A DNA stretch of 64,000 nt from Sphingobacteriales bacterium. GTDB lineage: Bacteria > Bacteroidota > Bacteroidia > Chitinophagales > UBA2359. The notes beneath the pieces were generated by a model. It saw only the letters and a program-made list of their open reading frames with translations, was not told the DNA's origin and ran no database searches. Within the stretch, counting starts at the first letter, position 1; each line of letters begins with the position of its first letter. This document shows positions 11,037 through 20,044 of this stretch, piece after piece. The position numbers and the translations under genes were made by a program. The stretch spans positions 1 to 64,000 of the forward strand of contig JADKCK010000104.1 in assembly GCA_016718845.1 (NCBI GenBank), given 5' to 3'.

Positions 11037-11160
11037 TAGTGGTAAATCGAACATGTAATTAAGTGTAATTTGTTTTAGTGATTATTGGTGTGAGTTTTTG
11101 TTGCTATGCAATGTATATATTACTTTTGCGTAATTGATAGCGTAGGCAATAAAAAACCAT

Positions 11161-11207
11161 AATTACTTGGCTCAAATACATAGTGTATTTGTAGCCAAGT
11201 AATTTTT
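11161..11207. terminator. bidirectional terminator between the two RDD genes
   Basis: A long stem, ATTACTTGGCT..AAATACA / TGTATTTG..AGCCAAGTAAT, has a T-run to the right and an A-run to the left. It directly follows the stop of the upstream RDD gene (11206) on the minus strand, so the two copies may be transcribed separately. Confidence 0.8.
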
Positions 11208-11722
11208 AAAGTACAAATTTAAGGTTAGCTAGTAGATACAAAATTGCAGGTGAAAAAGCCAGCAAAATGCTAATAATCACCAAATCAATCATATTAGCCA
11301 CAATACGTTTTGCTCATGCTGCCATACTCAAGGGTTTGCGGCACAAAGCTTTGTTGGCTAACTTTGGCAGCAGCCGAAAAGGCTCGGCTTTGATAGATTT
11401 TAATACGCCCTCAATTTTTGCCACCCCACCCGGTACATTACTGTTTTGGCATTGCCAGTAAAAGTATTTATATCTTGGTTCAGATACTCGCCCAACATTA
11501 CACCACAGCTTCTACGGCTTGTGGTTTTTGGGTGCTAGGGTCAATACGACAAGTCCCAGTTGCCCTCGAACATACCTACATTGATGGGCGTGCCGAGCAA
11601 CACATCGTCAAAGGTGTAGTGCGATGCCACAATAACATGAGCCTCTTGATTGTGTTGTTTGTCCACCAACACAATAGGCTCCATAAACTGTCTCGATTGT
11701 TGTTTTGTGTTTGAGTGTCCAT
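11206..11722 (-). pseudogene. RDD-family membrane protein (copy A), frameshifted
   Basis: From ATG 11722 (MDTQTQNNNRDS) a frame change leads into MEPIVLVDKQHNQEAHVIVA and then GMFEGNWDLSYRIDPSTQKP, matching copy B at 10.9-11.0 kb. After further frame changes, KIEGVLKSIKAEPFRLLPKL and a hydrophobic MIDLVIISILLAFSPAILYL appear, ending LLANLKFVL at TAA 11206. It is shorter than copy B, with an RDD-like first helix but little after it, so it may be truncated as well as frameshifted. Identification as RDD rests mainly on its similarity to copy B. Confidence 0.45.
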
Positions 11723-11762
11723 TTTTTGTTGAAGATTGTTTTGTTGTTAATTTATCTGACAA

Positions 11763-12351
11763 TGCCTTTGTTTGTATTGCCCATGTACACTAAAGCGTAA
11801 AAGGGGGTAAAAGTTTCCTATCCAAATAATTTTTTTTTAAAAGAATATAAAACTATCAAACAAAGGCTTATTATTGCGTTTAATGTGCTATATAGTAGCC
11901 TAAAAGCAACAGCAATATGGATGAGGCAGTGTTTTTTATGTTCCAGCTACTACAATAGCCTGCGTGGACCGCGTAACTGCTGTGCTAAGGGTAAAAATGC
12001 AAACAAACTTGCCTGGGAGTACTTCTTACAGTAGATTTGAGTATTGTGTTTTTTGAGGCCTAGTTGAGTGGGTGGTTTCTTAGACCGGTGGATTATAGAA
12101 CGACAGAATAGGGGGCATAAGAAGACCTTTGGCCCCCGCAAGCAGAAGTAGACGTCGCAATCATACCATCTTGACTTTTGCTGTACTATTTCGCTGTCAA
12201 GAAAAAGGATAGCTAAACAGCAAAAATACAGACAGATGCTAGGGCTGTACCAAATAGTTATTTTCTCAAAGACCCCCTAACTTTGTTAATTAAATTGGTA
12301 AAAATGCAAAAGTAAAAAACTTTTACACATCATCTCCCATTCATCATTTTC
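11763..12351. other. no gene recognised
   Basis: About 590 bases without a convincing reading frame. I looked for tmRNA, RNase P RNA and tRNA signatures on both strands and saw none. Short hairpin potential exists around 12110-12150, where a GGGGGC run and a GCCCCC run face each other. Given the indel density nearby, a decayed or mis-assembled gene cannot be excluded. Confidence 0.3.
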
Positions 12352-12977
12352 ATGTTTCAAGACACCTACCTAACCATTACCCAAGCCCTTAGCTGCGAAT
12401 TTAAGACCAGGTAGCAAATTTATTGCCTTTGCATCGCCCGTGCACACAAAACGACACAAACAATATCTAACCAAATAAAGAATTACAAGCTCACCCATTT
12501 TATGCCAAAGTTGAACGGCCGTTGTGGTTCGAACAAAACCAACCAACTACCGAGCCAACGACGACGGCGAACCATCGGTACGGCAGGCAAACCCATTTTG
12601 GAAGCAGATAGACTCTAAACAACTAACTAACCTTATTGTAATTGTGGTGCTTATTATGGGGCACCACTAAATTGGGCGTACCAGGTTTAATCCAAGCCTA
12701 CAAATCGTCCAACAAAAAATGGTTTTTTAGAGCAAGCCGATATCGTAGAACATGTTATTTGATTATTATCAATTACAACTCGATTATTTGCCAACCAACG
12801 ATGTAATGCGAATATTAAAACGCGAACAATAACCATTGTGGCACAACACTTACGAAGAAACAAAATTGGTGATAGACATTGTTTCCCGTCTAAAAACACG
12901 GCTTTACCCGATGCCTATCCGAACTACAGGGCGTAGCAGTTTATGGACAAACAATTTAGTCAAAAAATCCACCAAAT
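12352..12977 (+). pseudogene. YigZ/IMPACT (UPF0029) family protein, frameshifted
   Basis: From ATG 12352 the N-terminus reads FQDTYLTITQ then SKFIAFASPVHTKRHKQYL. The family's hallmark block follows: YRANDDGEPS, IDSKQLTNLIVIVVR, GTTKLGVPGLIQAYKSST, with FLEQADIVEHV after it. The normal family motif GGxKLGxGGLxxAY is clear. IMPACT-family proteins are linked to translation control, but the bacterial role is uncertain. At least five frame changes interrupt the gene. It converges with the alpha/beta hydrolase gene, whose end lies about ten bases inside the interval given here. Confidence 0.7.
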
Positions 12978-13618
12978 AATTACTTAATTGTTTTAAATTT
13001 ATTTTTTCAAACGGGTGATGTGTGTTTGAAGGCAACACCCATTATTGGGCGTTTGGTAGGCAACGGTGGCTTGCACGGCTTCGGCTATGGTAAAAGGGTA
13101 TTACCGCGGTCGCCAATGCCAATGCAGGTTTTGTTGGGTAATGCCCAATGCTGTTGTGGTTAATAAACTGGTTAGTGCCTAACTAGCCTAAGATTGGCGG
13201 TCTGTTTGCATCTCTGCCAATCAGTGTTTGGTGGCGGAAATTTCACACTTGGACGTAAAGCAGGTACTTTTTCCGGCAATTTAGTGGGGTTTAACAATTT
13301 ACTTTGGCTTCGGCGGCGGATTCGGTGTCCAAAATATTTGGCACCTGCGTAAACACCGATTGATGTAAGGTGTAGTTGAGCTTAATCGCGGGGATACGTG
13401 TCCGCCCATGTTGTAATAAAATATCATTTGCTATCTATGCCTTGTAAATCGAGTGTTTTAGTAATTGGTCGGCAAACAAATCTATCGAAAAATTGCCTTG
13501 AGGCGGTGATTGTCCATGTCCTGCAAACTCAAAATAGTGGGTTGCAGGGTATTGGGCAACAATTGGGCAAGTAGGCATTAATTGTTGGCTGCCCTAAGGC
13601 TCCGTGCAATAACAACAT
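12965..13618 (-). pseudogene. alpha/beta-hydrolase, frameshifted
   Basis: ATG 13618 begins MLLLHGALG, the oxyanion-loop HG motif of alpha/beta hydrolases. Downstream blocks are LQPTILSLAGHGQSPPQGNF (joined across a frame change), LFADQLLKHSIY, and a C-terminal TIAEAVQATV / LPNAQ-WVLPSNTHHPFEK segment containing the likely catalytic His near 13010. The nucleophile-elbow GxSxG could not be read because of indels. The end is approximate. Substrate is unknown. Confidence 0.6.
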
Positions 13619-13705
13619 GGTATATTAGTTGTAAATTATAAATTGTAAGTTGTGCATAAATTCCCCTCCTTGGAGGGGCAGGGGTGGGCTTAGTAGTCTA
13701 TCCAT

Positions 13706-14546
13706 TTAATACTGTCGGATAAAGTCGGCACTTTTAGCCCCGTTAGGGGTGTGATATGGGTAGCAAAGAGGTAGATAAACGTATTTTCAGCCCCGTTAGG
13801 GGTGTGATATGGGTAGCAAAGAGGTAGATAAACGTATTTTCAGCCCCGTTAGGGAGTGTGATATGGGTAGCAAGAGGTAGATAAACGTATTTTCAGCCCC
13901 GTTAGGGGTGTGATATGGGTAGCAAAGAGGTAGATAAACGTATTTTCAGCCCCGTTAGGGTGTGATATAGGTAGCAAAGAGGTAGATAAACGTATTTTCA
14001 GCCCCGTTAGGTGTGATATGGTAGCAAAGAGGTAGATAAACGTATTTTCAGCCCCGTTGAGGTGATATGGGTACAAAGAGGTAGATAAACGTATTTTCAC
14101 CCCGTTAGGGGTTAGTGTGATATGGGTAGCAAAGAGGTAGATAAACGTATTTTCAGCCCCGTTAGGGTGTGATATGGGTAGCAAAGAGGTAGATAAACGT
14201 ATTTTCAGCCCCGTTAGGGTGATATGGGTAGCAAAGAGGTAGATAAACGTATTTTCAGCCCCGTTAGGTGTGATAGGGTAGCAAAGAGGTAGTGGTGTGA
14301 TATGGGTAAAAAGAGGTAGATAAACGTATTTTCAGCCCCGTTAGGGGTGTGATATGGGTAAAGAGGTAGATAAACGTATTTTCAGCCCCGTTAAGGGTGA
14401 TATGGGTAGCAAAGAGGTAGATAAACGTATTTTCAGCCCCGTTAGGGGTGTGGTAGTTATTTATCCATAAAAAAACAGACAAACAGATGTTGCTAATTTA
14501 CCGATTATAATGGGTTTGCCCGAACCATAATATCCGACAGTATTAA
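13706..14546. mobile_element. TIR-bounded element filled with a ~53-bp tandem repeat
   Basis: A perfect 16-bp inverted repeat, TTAATACTGTCGGATA, occurs at 13706-13721 and in reverse complement at 14531-14546. Nearly everything between is the tandem array at 13736-14455, with short unique flanks on each side and no coding sequence that is not repeat-derived. The structure suggests a non-autonomous transposon-like cassette or a fixed inverted-repeat structure. I could not see a clear target-site duplication. Confidence 0.6.
13736..14455. repeat. tandem array, ~14 units of ~53 bp
   Basis: Each unit begins AGCCCCGTTAGGGGTGTGAT, continues ATGGGTAGCAAAGAGG and ends TAGATAAACGTATTTTC. I counted 13 complete tails plus one truncated unit near 14280-14300. 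CCCC-GTTA-GGGG forms a small hairpin in each unit. Units abut directly, with no unique spacers, so this is not a CRISPR array. Most differences between units are lost or gained bases in the G-run, which may be real drift or homopolymer error. Minus-strand ORFs across it are products of the repeat. Confidence 0.9.
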
Positions 14547-14743
14547 CTTGAAACACTACTTAGGTAAGTTGTAAATTATTAGACAGGGTTATAAATAATT
14601 TTTACCGCATAGCTTGATATTTTAGTTAATTAGTTTTTCATATATTATATATATTTATTTCTATCCTATCTATTGATAAATGCTTGTTTGGGTAGGTAAA
14701 TCCTAAATTTTTGACTGTGTGCATTGGTGCGCAAATATACAGC

Positions 14744-14789
14744 AATTTCGGGTAATATACCGTATTTTTACGACATATTACCCGAAATT
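14744..14789. repeat. perfect 15-bp inverted repeat
   Basis: AATTTCGGGTAATAT (14744-14758) and its exact reverse complement (14775-14789) enclose a 16-base loop. It lies about 60 bases beyond the end of the minus-strand aldolase gene and could be that gene's terminator, although the T-run after the stem is short. It could also be a protein-binding palindrome. Confidence 0.55.
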
Positions 14790-14848
14790 TAGTAAAAAGG
14801 TTTTTTAATAACCCTAGTAAGTTCAATTAGCTTGCAGCCGACAGCCTA

Positions 14849-15913
14849 TTAAGCTATCGTTACATCGTTACACAAATAAACATCTTGTATAGATTGTAGC
14901 AGTTGTATACCCTCGGCTTGTGGGCGTTGGAATGCCTTGCGACCCGATATTAAGCCCATACCACACCTGGCGTTTGTTGATAACGGCAGTAGTAACCGCT
15001 TCGGCAAGGTCTGACGCACCCGACGAAGCACCGCCCGAGTTAATCAAGCCCATACGACCCATATAACAATTAGCTACCTGATAGCGGCATAAATCAATGG
15101 GGTGGTCGGTGCTTAGTTGGGAGATCTTTGGGGTGTGTTTTACCGAATTGGCGATGGCGTTGTAGCCGCCATTGTTGGTAGCTTGTTTTTGTTTGATGAT
15201 GTCGGCATGAATAGTAACGCCTAGGTGGTTTGCTTGTCCTGTCAAATCTGCCGATTCGTGGTAATCAATGCCATTTACTTTAAAGGCGTTGTTGCGGGTA
15301 TAGCACCATAAAATGGTAGCCATGCCCAATTCGTGTGCCAATTCAAAGGCTTCGGCAACCTCTTGTAGTTGGCGGGTTGAGTTGTCGGAGCCAAAATAGA
15401 TGGTTGCACCTACGGCAACAGCGCCCATATCCCAGGCTTTGCGCACCGAGCCAAACATTACTTGGTCAAATTTGTTGGGATAAGTGAGCAGCTCGTTGTG
15501 GTTTATTTTGGCAACAAAGGGTATTTTGTGTGCATATTTGCGTGCCACGGCGCCCAATACACCAAAGGTAGAGGCTACGGCATTGCAACCACCTTCGATG
15601 GCGGGTTTACGATATTCTCGGGGTCGAAGTAAATGGGGTTAGGTGCAAACGATGCCCCTGCACTGTGTTCGATGCCTTGGTCGATGGGCAAAATGGATAC
15701 ATAGCCACTACCTGCCAAACGCCCCGAGTTGAACAGCGTGTTTAGGCTGCGCAGTGTTGGCACATTGCGGTCTGTTGCGGCGAAAATGCGGTCAACAAAA
15801 TCGTTGCCCGGTAGGTGTAGGTCGTTTTTCGAGATAGTTTTTGACTCGTGTGTCAAAAGCGTTTCGGCGCTGTTGCCCAACAAACGCTCGATGTCGGTGA
15901 TGTTTAGTGACAT
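14849..15913 (-). pseudogene. fbaB: class I fructose-bisphosphate aldolase (DhnA/FbaB type), two frameshifts
   Basis: The product cleaves fructose 1,6-bisphosphate in glycolysis through a Schiff base. From ATG 15913 (MSLNITDIERLLG) the frame runs through GYVSILPIDQGIEHSAG and FDPENIV. It then shifts near 15598 and continues as [20 protein letters not shown] sequence (about residues 120-135), [19 protein letters not shown], and [36 protein letters not shown] follows. A second shift near 14965 leads to [20 protein letters not shown] and the stop at 14849. Length (about 350 residues) and motifs fit the FbaB-type family. Frameshifts in this central enzyme suggest base-calling errors. It follows parA by about 30 bases on the same strand. 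Confidence 0.85.
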
Positions 15914-15941
15914 AAAATTATAACTATTTTTGGTTGTGTTT

Positions 15942-16939
15942 TTATTGTTCACAAGCGATGATTATTTGTTTTGTTACTTTTTCAAAATCTTTGTAAACTT
16001 GTTGTACTGCTTGATAATGCGACCCGATGGCTCCATCGGCAGGCTTAAAGTAAAAAATAGGTTTTCGAGCTTCCATTGCCAAAGGCATTAGGCTGTAGTA
16101 ATGCCTCAAGATACCTAAACAGTTGTTATCGTCAATTATTTCCGGTATTTTCTTTTGTTGTATCTTCTTGTAGTATGTACTTTTGATAAGTCGCTGGAAT
16201 TTTGTTTGTCCAACGTAAATAAGCCTTTACTGGTTTACTTTCGCGGGCAGTATGTTGCATATATATATCCTAATGCTTTCATTTGACCATTAGGCAATCG
16301 AATATTACTAGGTTTAAAGTTCCTATTTGTTCTATCTTTCCACTGCTCTTTCCAACTTTTCAGTGTTTGCCCTAAGTTTTTTATACCTTGCAAAGAGAAT
16401 AAATCTGACGCTACTGGTAAAATAACATAATCGCAAGCAATAAGCACCGATCGATTAATAGCCCCCTAGATTAGGTCCTATATCGATTAATACATAATCG
16501 GATTGGGTTTTGTTAGCAGCATCGGTTAATAGGGTATCAAATACAGAAGTAACTTTAAAAGAGAGTACATCGCCATCTAAACAAGATAACCATGTGTTAC
16601 TTAATTTATCTTCATAAGTTGAAAGTGATAGATTTCCTATTAGCAAAGAAATACTGCCTAAAATGTCATTTGATATGTGTTCTATATGTACAGGTCTGTA
16701 AGCATCGCCGTCTATTACTGAAGAAATGCTATCAATAATAGTTGATTTGTTTTCTTCTATTAAAAAAACTTCTTCGAGGCGGGCTTGTGGCAAAATATGG
16801 CTGTTAAATTGGTTTGTGGGTCAAAGTCTGCCACAAGTACTTTATAACCTAATTCGGCAAGCATCCATGCTGTATGATAAACCAAAGTTGTTTTGCCTAC
16901 ACCCCCTTTATTGTTAAAGTAAACTATTCGTTTAGCCAT
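15942..16939 (-). pseudogene. ParA/MinD-like ATPase, frameshifted
   Basis: From ATG 16939 the protein begins MAKRIVYFNNKGGVGKTTLV, with the deviant Walker A motif KGGVGKTT of ParA-type ATPases, then VLVADFDPQTNLTA (Walker A'). After a shift near 16795 come ENKSTIIDSISSVIDG and VLIDIGPNLGAINRSVLIA (Walker B region), then LPVASDLFSLQGIKNLG. The C-terminus ends IIIACEQ at TAA 15942. At least three frameshifts are present. Its start codon lies inside the last codons of the upstream AlbA_2 gene (16-base overlap), implying coupled translation. No ParB or parS-like site is adjacent, so it may be an orphan partition-type or regulatory ATPase. Confidence 0.75.
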
Positions 16940-18132
16940 TCTGGGTTAATTTTAAGAGTAACTAAAAATCTGGTGATAAGTGACAAGTCAAATTCGGCAG
17001 GAGGGTTATTGTTTTCAGCTAATTTCCGTTGAGCATCTTGAATGCCAAAATTAAATCTGTTTACATATCCTTTATTTTTCATAATTTCGGCAATTACTGG
17101 GTTACGATAATCACTTGCATTAGGAAAATTTTCGGGTCTTACATCGCCATATAACCCTCCCGAATTGCTTATTTCTATTCTATCTATGTATTCATAAATA
17201 TAAATAGGCGCATTTGATTCGTAGTCGCGGTGCATAATGGCATTCATAATAAATTCGCGCAGAGCATTGTATGGATAGTTCGATACGTTTCTATCTTGAA
17301 ATGTATTTTCGACTCTAACGGGTCTTGATTTTACAATATTATGCCTTACATAACTTTCTATTTCATTTAATTCGTCAAGCAACGAACCTCTAAATGTTTG
17401 TTCTGTAACAACTTTGTCAAGATTTCTTTCTAAGCTATCTATTTTTATGTATTGTATATACGAGCCAGAAAAGAAATATTGTGTATTTAAAGCAAAAAAT
17501 AGAATAGCTGCATTGCTTGGTTTATCATTCTGTAAATCGTAAAGTCGTAAAGAAGCTAATTGTTGTTTTAAATCCCGATGATTTGCTTCTAATGTTTCTC
17601 TATCTATTGTTAATGGAAAATAAGATAGTTGAATAAGAGATGTATTTAAATCGTTTAGTGCTGCTTCCAAACAAGGCAAAGCATCAAAAGTTCGGGCATT
17701 TGAGGTGCGTTTTGCTACCAAAATTCGTTCTTCTGCCTCGTTAGCAACCGATTTTCTTGGACCTATTCTAACGTGTACCTTACTTTTATATCTTACTGGA
17801 GGCTGGGCAGCAGGAAGTACTTCAACAATGGCTAATGCACTGCCATTTAATTCGTAACGGCTTACAGAGATAACAGGTATGGGCAAAATACGTCCATTTG
17901 TAAAATCGCTTAGTGTTTGTAAAAATTGATCGGTGATATTTAGATTAGCCAGTGAACCATCATCATTTGCCCCAATTATTAGGTATCCTGGCTGCCTATG
18001 GTTAGGCAAATCGTTGGCAAAAGCGCAAATTGCCTCGCCAAATTTATCCATGTTAGTCATCGAAATGGTTCGCTCAACATTATCATCCTCAATATTGTTG
18101 AGCAATGTTCTAAGTTGATTGTTGGAAAGCAT
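16924..18132 (-). CDS. AlbA_2-domain protein with GHKL-type ATPase region
   Basis: This intact 402-residue gene has an N-terminal AlbA_2 (Schlafen-related, divergent AAA_4) domain at about residues 20-130, with YLIIGANDDGSLANL and VRIGPRKSVANEAEERIL. The central region is about 200 residues long. A C-terminal GHKL-like ATP-binding segment follows near residues 285-325 (LREFIMNAIMHRDYE, then IEISNSGGLYG). This architecture is common in predicted transcriptional regulators and in some phage-defence proteins. The actual role is unknown. It overlaps the downstream parA by 16 bases, so the two very likely form one functional unit. Confidence 0.8.
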   Translation of the reverse strand: MLSNNQLRTLLNNIEDDNVERTISMTNMDKFGEAICAFANDLPNHRQPGYLIIGANDDGSLANLNITDQFLQTLSDFTNGRILPIPVISVSRYELNGSALAIVEVLPAAQPPVRYKSKVHVRIGPRKSVANEAEERILVAKRTSNARTFDALPCLEAALNDLNTSLIQLSYFPLTIDRETLEANHRDLKQQLASLRLYDLQNDKPSNAAILFFALNTQYFFSGSYIQYIKIDSLERNLDKVVTEQTFRGSLLDELNEIESYVRHNIVKSRPVRVENTFQDRNVSNYPYNALREFIMNAIMHRDYESNAPIYIYEYIDRIEISNSGGLYGDVRPENFPNASDYRNPVIAEIMKNKGYVNRFNFGIQDAQRKLAENNNPPAEFDLSLITRFLVTLKINPEWLNE

Positions 18133-18154
18133 TTTTATTTAATTGTAGTATTAT

Positions 18155-18466
18155 TTATTTGTTATCTTGCTCCACAACATAAATATCTTCGCTTGAGCGT
18201 TTCATGAGGTAGGTTTCGCGGGCAAATTTTTCGATGGTGGCTTTATTGTTCAATTCTTTTAATGACTGATTAACAGTTTTTATTTCTTTTTCATAGTATA
18301 TTTTCTTTTCTTTCATTTCTTCAATTTGGTTTTTTATCCTAAATTGCGAAAAAATATTGTTTCCATCAATCAATAACATCCACACAAAAAACACCAAAGC
18401 CGTAAAAACATAACGGTTGGTTAGTATTTTAACAATATTGGGGTTTTGGGGTGTCCCAGATGCCAT
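18155..18466 (-). CDS. FtsB/DivIC-like septum formation initiator
   Basis: At 103 residues, the protein has a short cytoplasmic N-terminus, one membrane helix at about residues 19-35 (YVFTALVFFVWMLLIDG), a coiled coil at about 45-75 (IEEMKEKKIYYEKEIKTVNQ) and a C-terminal segment KATIEKFARETYLMKRSSED, typical of the DivIC/FtsB family. The family acts in the divisome at the inner membrane. It is divergent from tsaD; the two starts are about 130 bases apart. Confidence 0.8.
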   Translation of the reverse strand: MASGTPQNPNIVKILTNRYVFTALVFFVWMLLIDGNNIFSQFRIKNQIEEMKEKKIYYEKEIKTVNQSLKELNNKATIEKFARETYLMKRSSEDIYVVEQDNK

Positions 18467-18569
18467 GCTTTAAGTAAAGTAATTGGTAAATAAGTGGTAT
18501 AGTGGTGCAAAGGTACGTTTTTTTTGTGGTTTGATGAGGGTTATTTTCTCAATTTTGCGAGCTATTTTG

Positions 18570-18578
18570 TACCTTTGC
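18570..18578 (+). promoter_or_regulatory. Bacteroidetes -7 element upstream of tsaD
   Basis: TACCTTTGC matches the TAnnTTTG core of Bacteroidetes primary-sigma promoters and lies 16 bases before the tsaD start. I see no clean TTTG box at the usual spacing upstream. The nearness to the start predicts a very short leader. Confidence 0.45.
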
Positions 18579-18594
18579 AGAAAATTTAACTAAA

Positions 18595-19623
18595 TTGCAA
18601 AATATTTCTATTCTTGCCATCGAATCTTCGTGCGATGATACCTCGGCGGCTGTTGTTGTTAACGGCAAAGTGTTGAGCAATGTTACTGCCTCACAGCAGG
18701 TTCACGAGGCTTTTGGCGGTGTTGTTCCCGAGCTGGCATCAAGGGCACATCAGCAAAACATAGTGCCTGTGGTGGATAAAGCCCTAAAAGATGCAGGTAT
18801 CAACAAACAGCAACTAAATGCCATTGCTTTTACGCGCGGACCTGGTTTAATTGGCTCGTTGTTGGTAGGTACTTCGTTTGCAAAAGGTTTTGCCTTAGCT
18901 TTGGGCTTGCCAATTATTACGGTTAACCACATGCAAGCACACGTATTGGCACATTTTATCGATGAGCCTGTGCCTAACTTCCCGTTTTTATGCCTTACCG
19001 TTTCGGGCGGGCACACGCAAATTGTGTTGGTAAAAGATTATTTAAACATGGAACTTGTTGGCGAAAGCATTGACGATGCCGCCGGCGAAGCATTCGACAA
19101 AACGGCTAAAATGTTGGGATTGCCTTATCCCGGCGGTCCGCTTTTAGACAAATACGCACAAACGGGCAATCCGTTGGCGTTTAAATTTGCACAACCCAAA
19201 GCTCATCGCCCTTTCGATTTTAGTTTTAGTGGATTAAAAACATCGGTATTGTATTTTTTGCAAAAACAAACTGCCGAAAACCCCGATTTTGTTCAGCAAA
19301 ATTTAGCCGATATTTGTGCTTCGGTACAGTATACTATAGTAAAAATACTGCTCGACAAATTACAAAAGGCTGCCAAACATTTTCAAATCAAGCAAATTGC
19401 TATTGCGGGTGGCGTTTCTGCCAACTCGGGTTTGCGCACTGCCCTTACCGAGTTAGGTAAAAAACACGCTTGGTCGGTTTTTATCCCGCAGTTTCAGTAT
19501 TGCACCGACAATGCAGGTATGATAGCCATTACTGCACATTATTTATATTTGCAAGGGCAGTTTGCCTCGCAAGATGTTACTCCTTGGCACGTTTTGCCAT
19601 TTAGTTATATGATACACATATAA
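18595..19623 (+). CDS. tsaD: tRNA N6-threonylcarbamoyladenosine transferase subunit TsaD
   Basis: TsaD transfers threonylcarbamoyl to A37 of ANN-decoding tRNAs with TsaB and TsaE. At 342 residues it is full length. Motifs seen: ILAIESSCDDTSAAVV at the N-terminus, AFTRGPGLIGSLLVG (about 78-92), the metal-binding VNHMQAH (about 107-113), LTVSGGHTQIVLV (about 130), DDAAGEAFDKTAKMLGL and AIAGGVSANSGLR near residue 265. The start is TTG 18595, because no ATG lies in frame between the promoter-like element and the conserved N-terminus. A gene for the DUF983 protein follows closely on the same strand. Confidence 0.95.
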   Translation: MQNISILAIESSCDDTSAAVVVNGKVLSNVTASQQVHEAFGGVVPELASRAHQQNIVPVVDKALKDAGINKQQLNAIAFTRGPGLIGSLLVGTSFAKGFALALGLPIITVNHMQAHVLAHFIDEPVPNFPFLCLTVSGGHTQIVLVKDYLNMELVGESIDDAAGEAFDKTAKMLGLPYPGGPLLDKYAQTGNPLAFKFAQPKAHRPFDFSFSGLKTSVLYFLQKQTAENPDFVQQNLADICASVQYTIVKILLDKLQKAAKHFQIKQIAIAGGVSANSGLRTALTELGKKHAWSVFIPQFQYCTDNAGMIAITAHYLYLQGQFASQDVTPWHVLPFSYMIHI

Positions 19624-19654
19624 TTTACAATTAATAATCAATAATTTAAAAGTA

Positions 19655-20041
19655 GTGTTTAATTTTTTCAAAAGCCTCTGGATTATCCTCTCGTTGCGTT
19701 GCCCAAACTGTGGGAAGGCTAAATTGTTTAGCAACCCCAGCTTGTTTAATTTAAAAGACATTGACAAAATGCCACCAACTTGCCCACATTGCAAACAAGA
19801 TTTTGTGATAGAACCCGAGTTTTATTATGGCGGGATGTTTATCAGCTATATTTTGGTAGCGTTTATTATGTTTTTTATTATGGGTTTGGACATTATACTG
19901 TCTGGATATTTATACATACAAGAGTTGTTTGTATACATTGGCATTGTTGCTTTAGGTTGGACGTATTGGTTTAGGTTGGCTCGGTCGCTCTGGTTGGCAA
20001 TTTATGTTTGGTGGATACAGCCACACAAAGATAAATATTGA
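19655..20041 (+). CDS. DUF983 membrane protein
   Basis: At 128 residues with GTG start 19655, the protein shows two zinc-ribbon-like pairs, CPNCGK (about residues 16-21) and CPHCKQ (about 43-48). Then come FVIEPEFYYGGMFISYILV, a second hydrophobic helix, and WFRLARSLWLAIYVWW near the C-terminus. This is the DUF983 pattern of a cysteine motif plus two or three membrane helices. Function is not established; some relatives sit near cytochrome oxidase genes, which are absent here. It ends four bases before the convergent gene at 20045. Confidence 0.8.
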   Translation: MFNFFKSLWIILSLRCPNCGKAKLFSNPSLFNLKDIDKMPPTCPHCKQDFVIEPEFYYGGMFISYILVAFIMFFIMGLDIILSGYLYIQELFVYIGIVALGWTYWFRLARSLWLAIYVWWIQPHKDKY

Positions 20042-20044
20042 TGT

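Noticed and set aside
11763..12351. Possible structured RNA (tmRNA, RNase P RNA or 6S RNA)
   Set aside because: None of the conserved core sequences of these RNAs is present on either strand.
12520..12545. tRNA-like GGTTCGAA motif
   Set aside because: It lies within the YigZ-family coding region and lacks the rest of a tRNA fold.
13736..14455. Possible CRISPR array
   Set aside because: Units abut with no unique spacers, the unit is ~53 bp, and no cas gene is near.
13849..14482. Two minus-strand ORFs (111 and 72 codons) rich in FATHITP-like repeats
   Set aside because: They are translations of the 53-bp repeat units in shifting frames, not genes.
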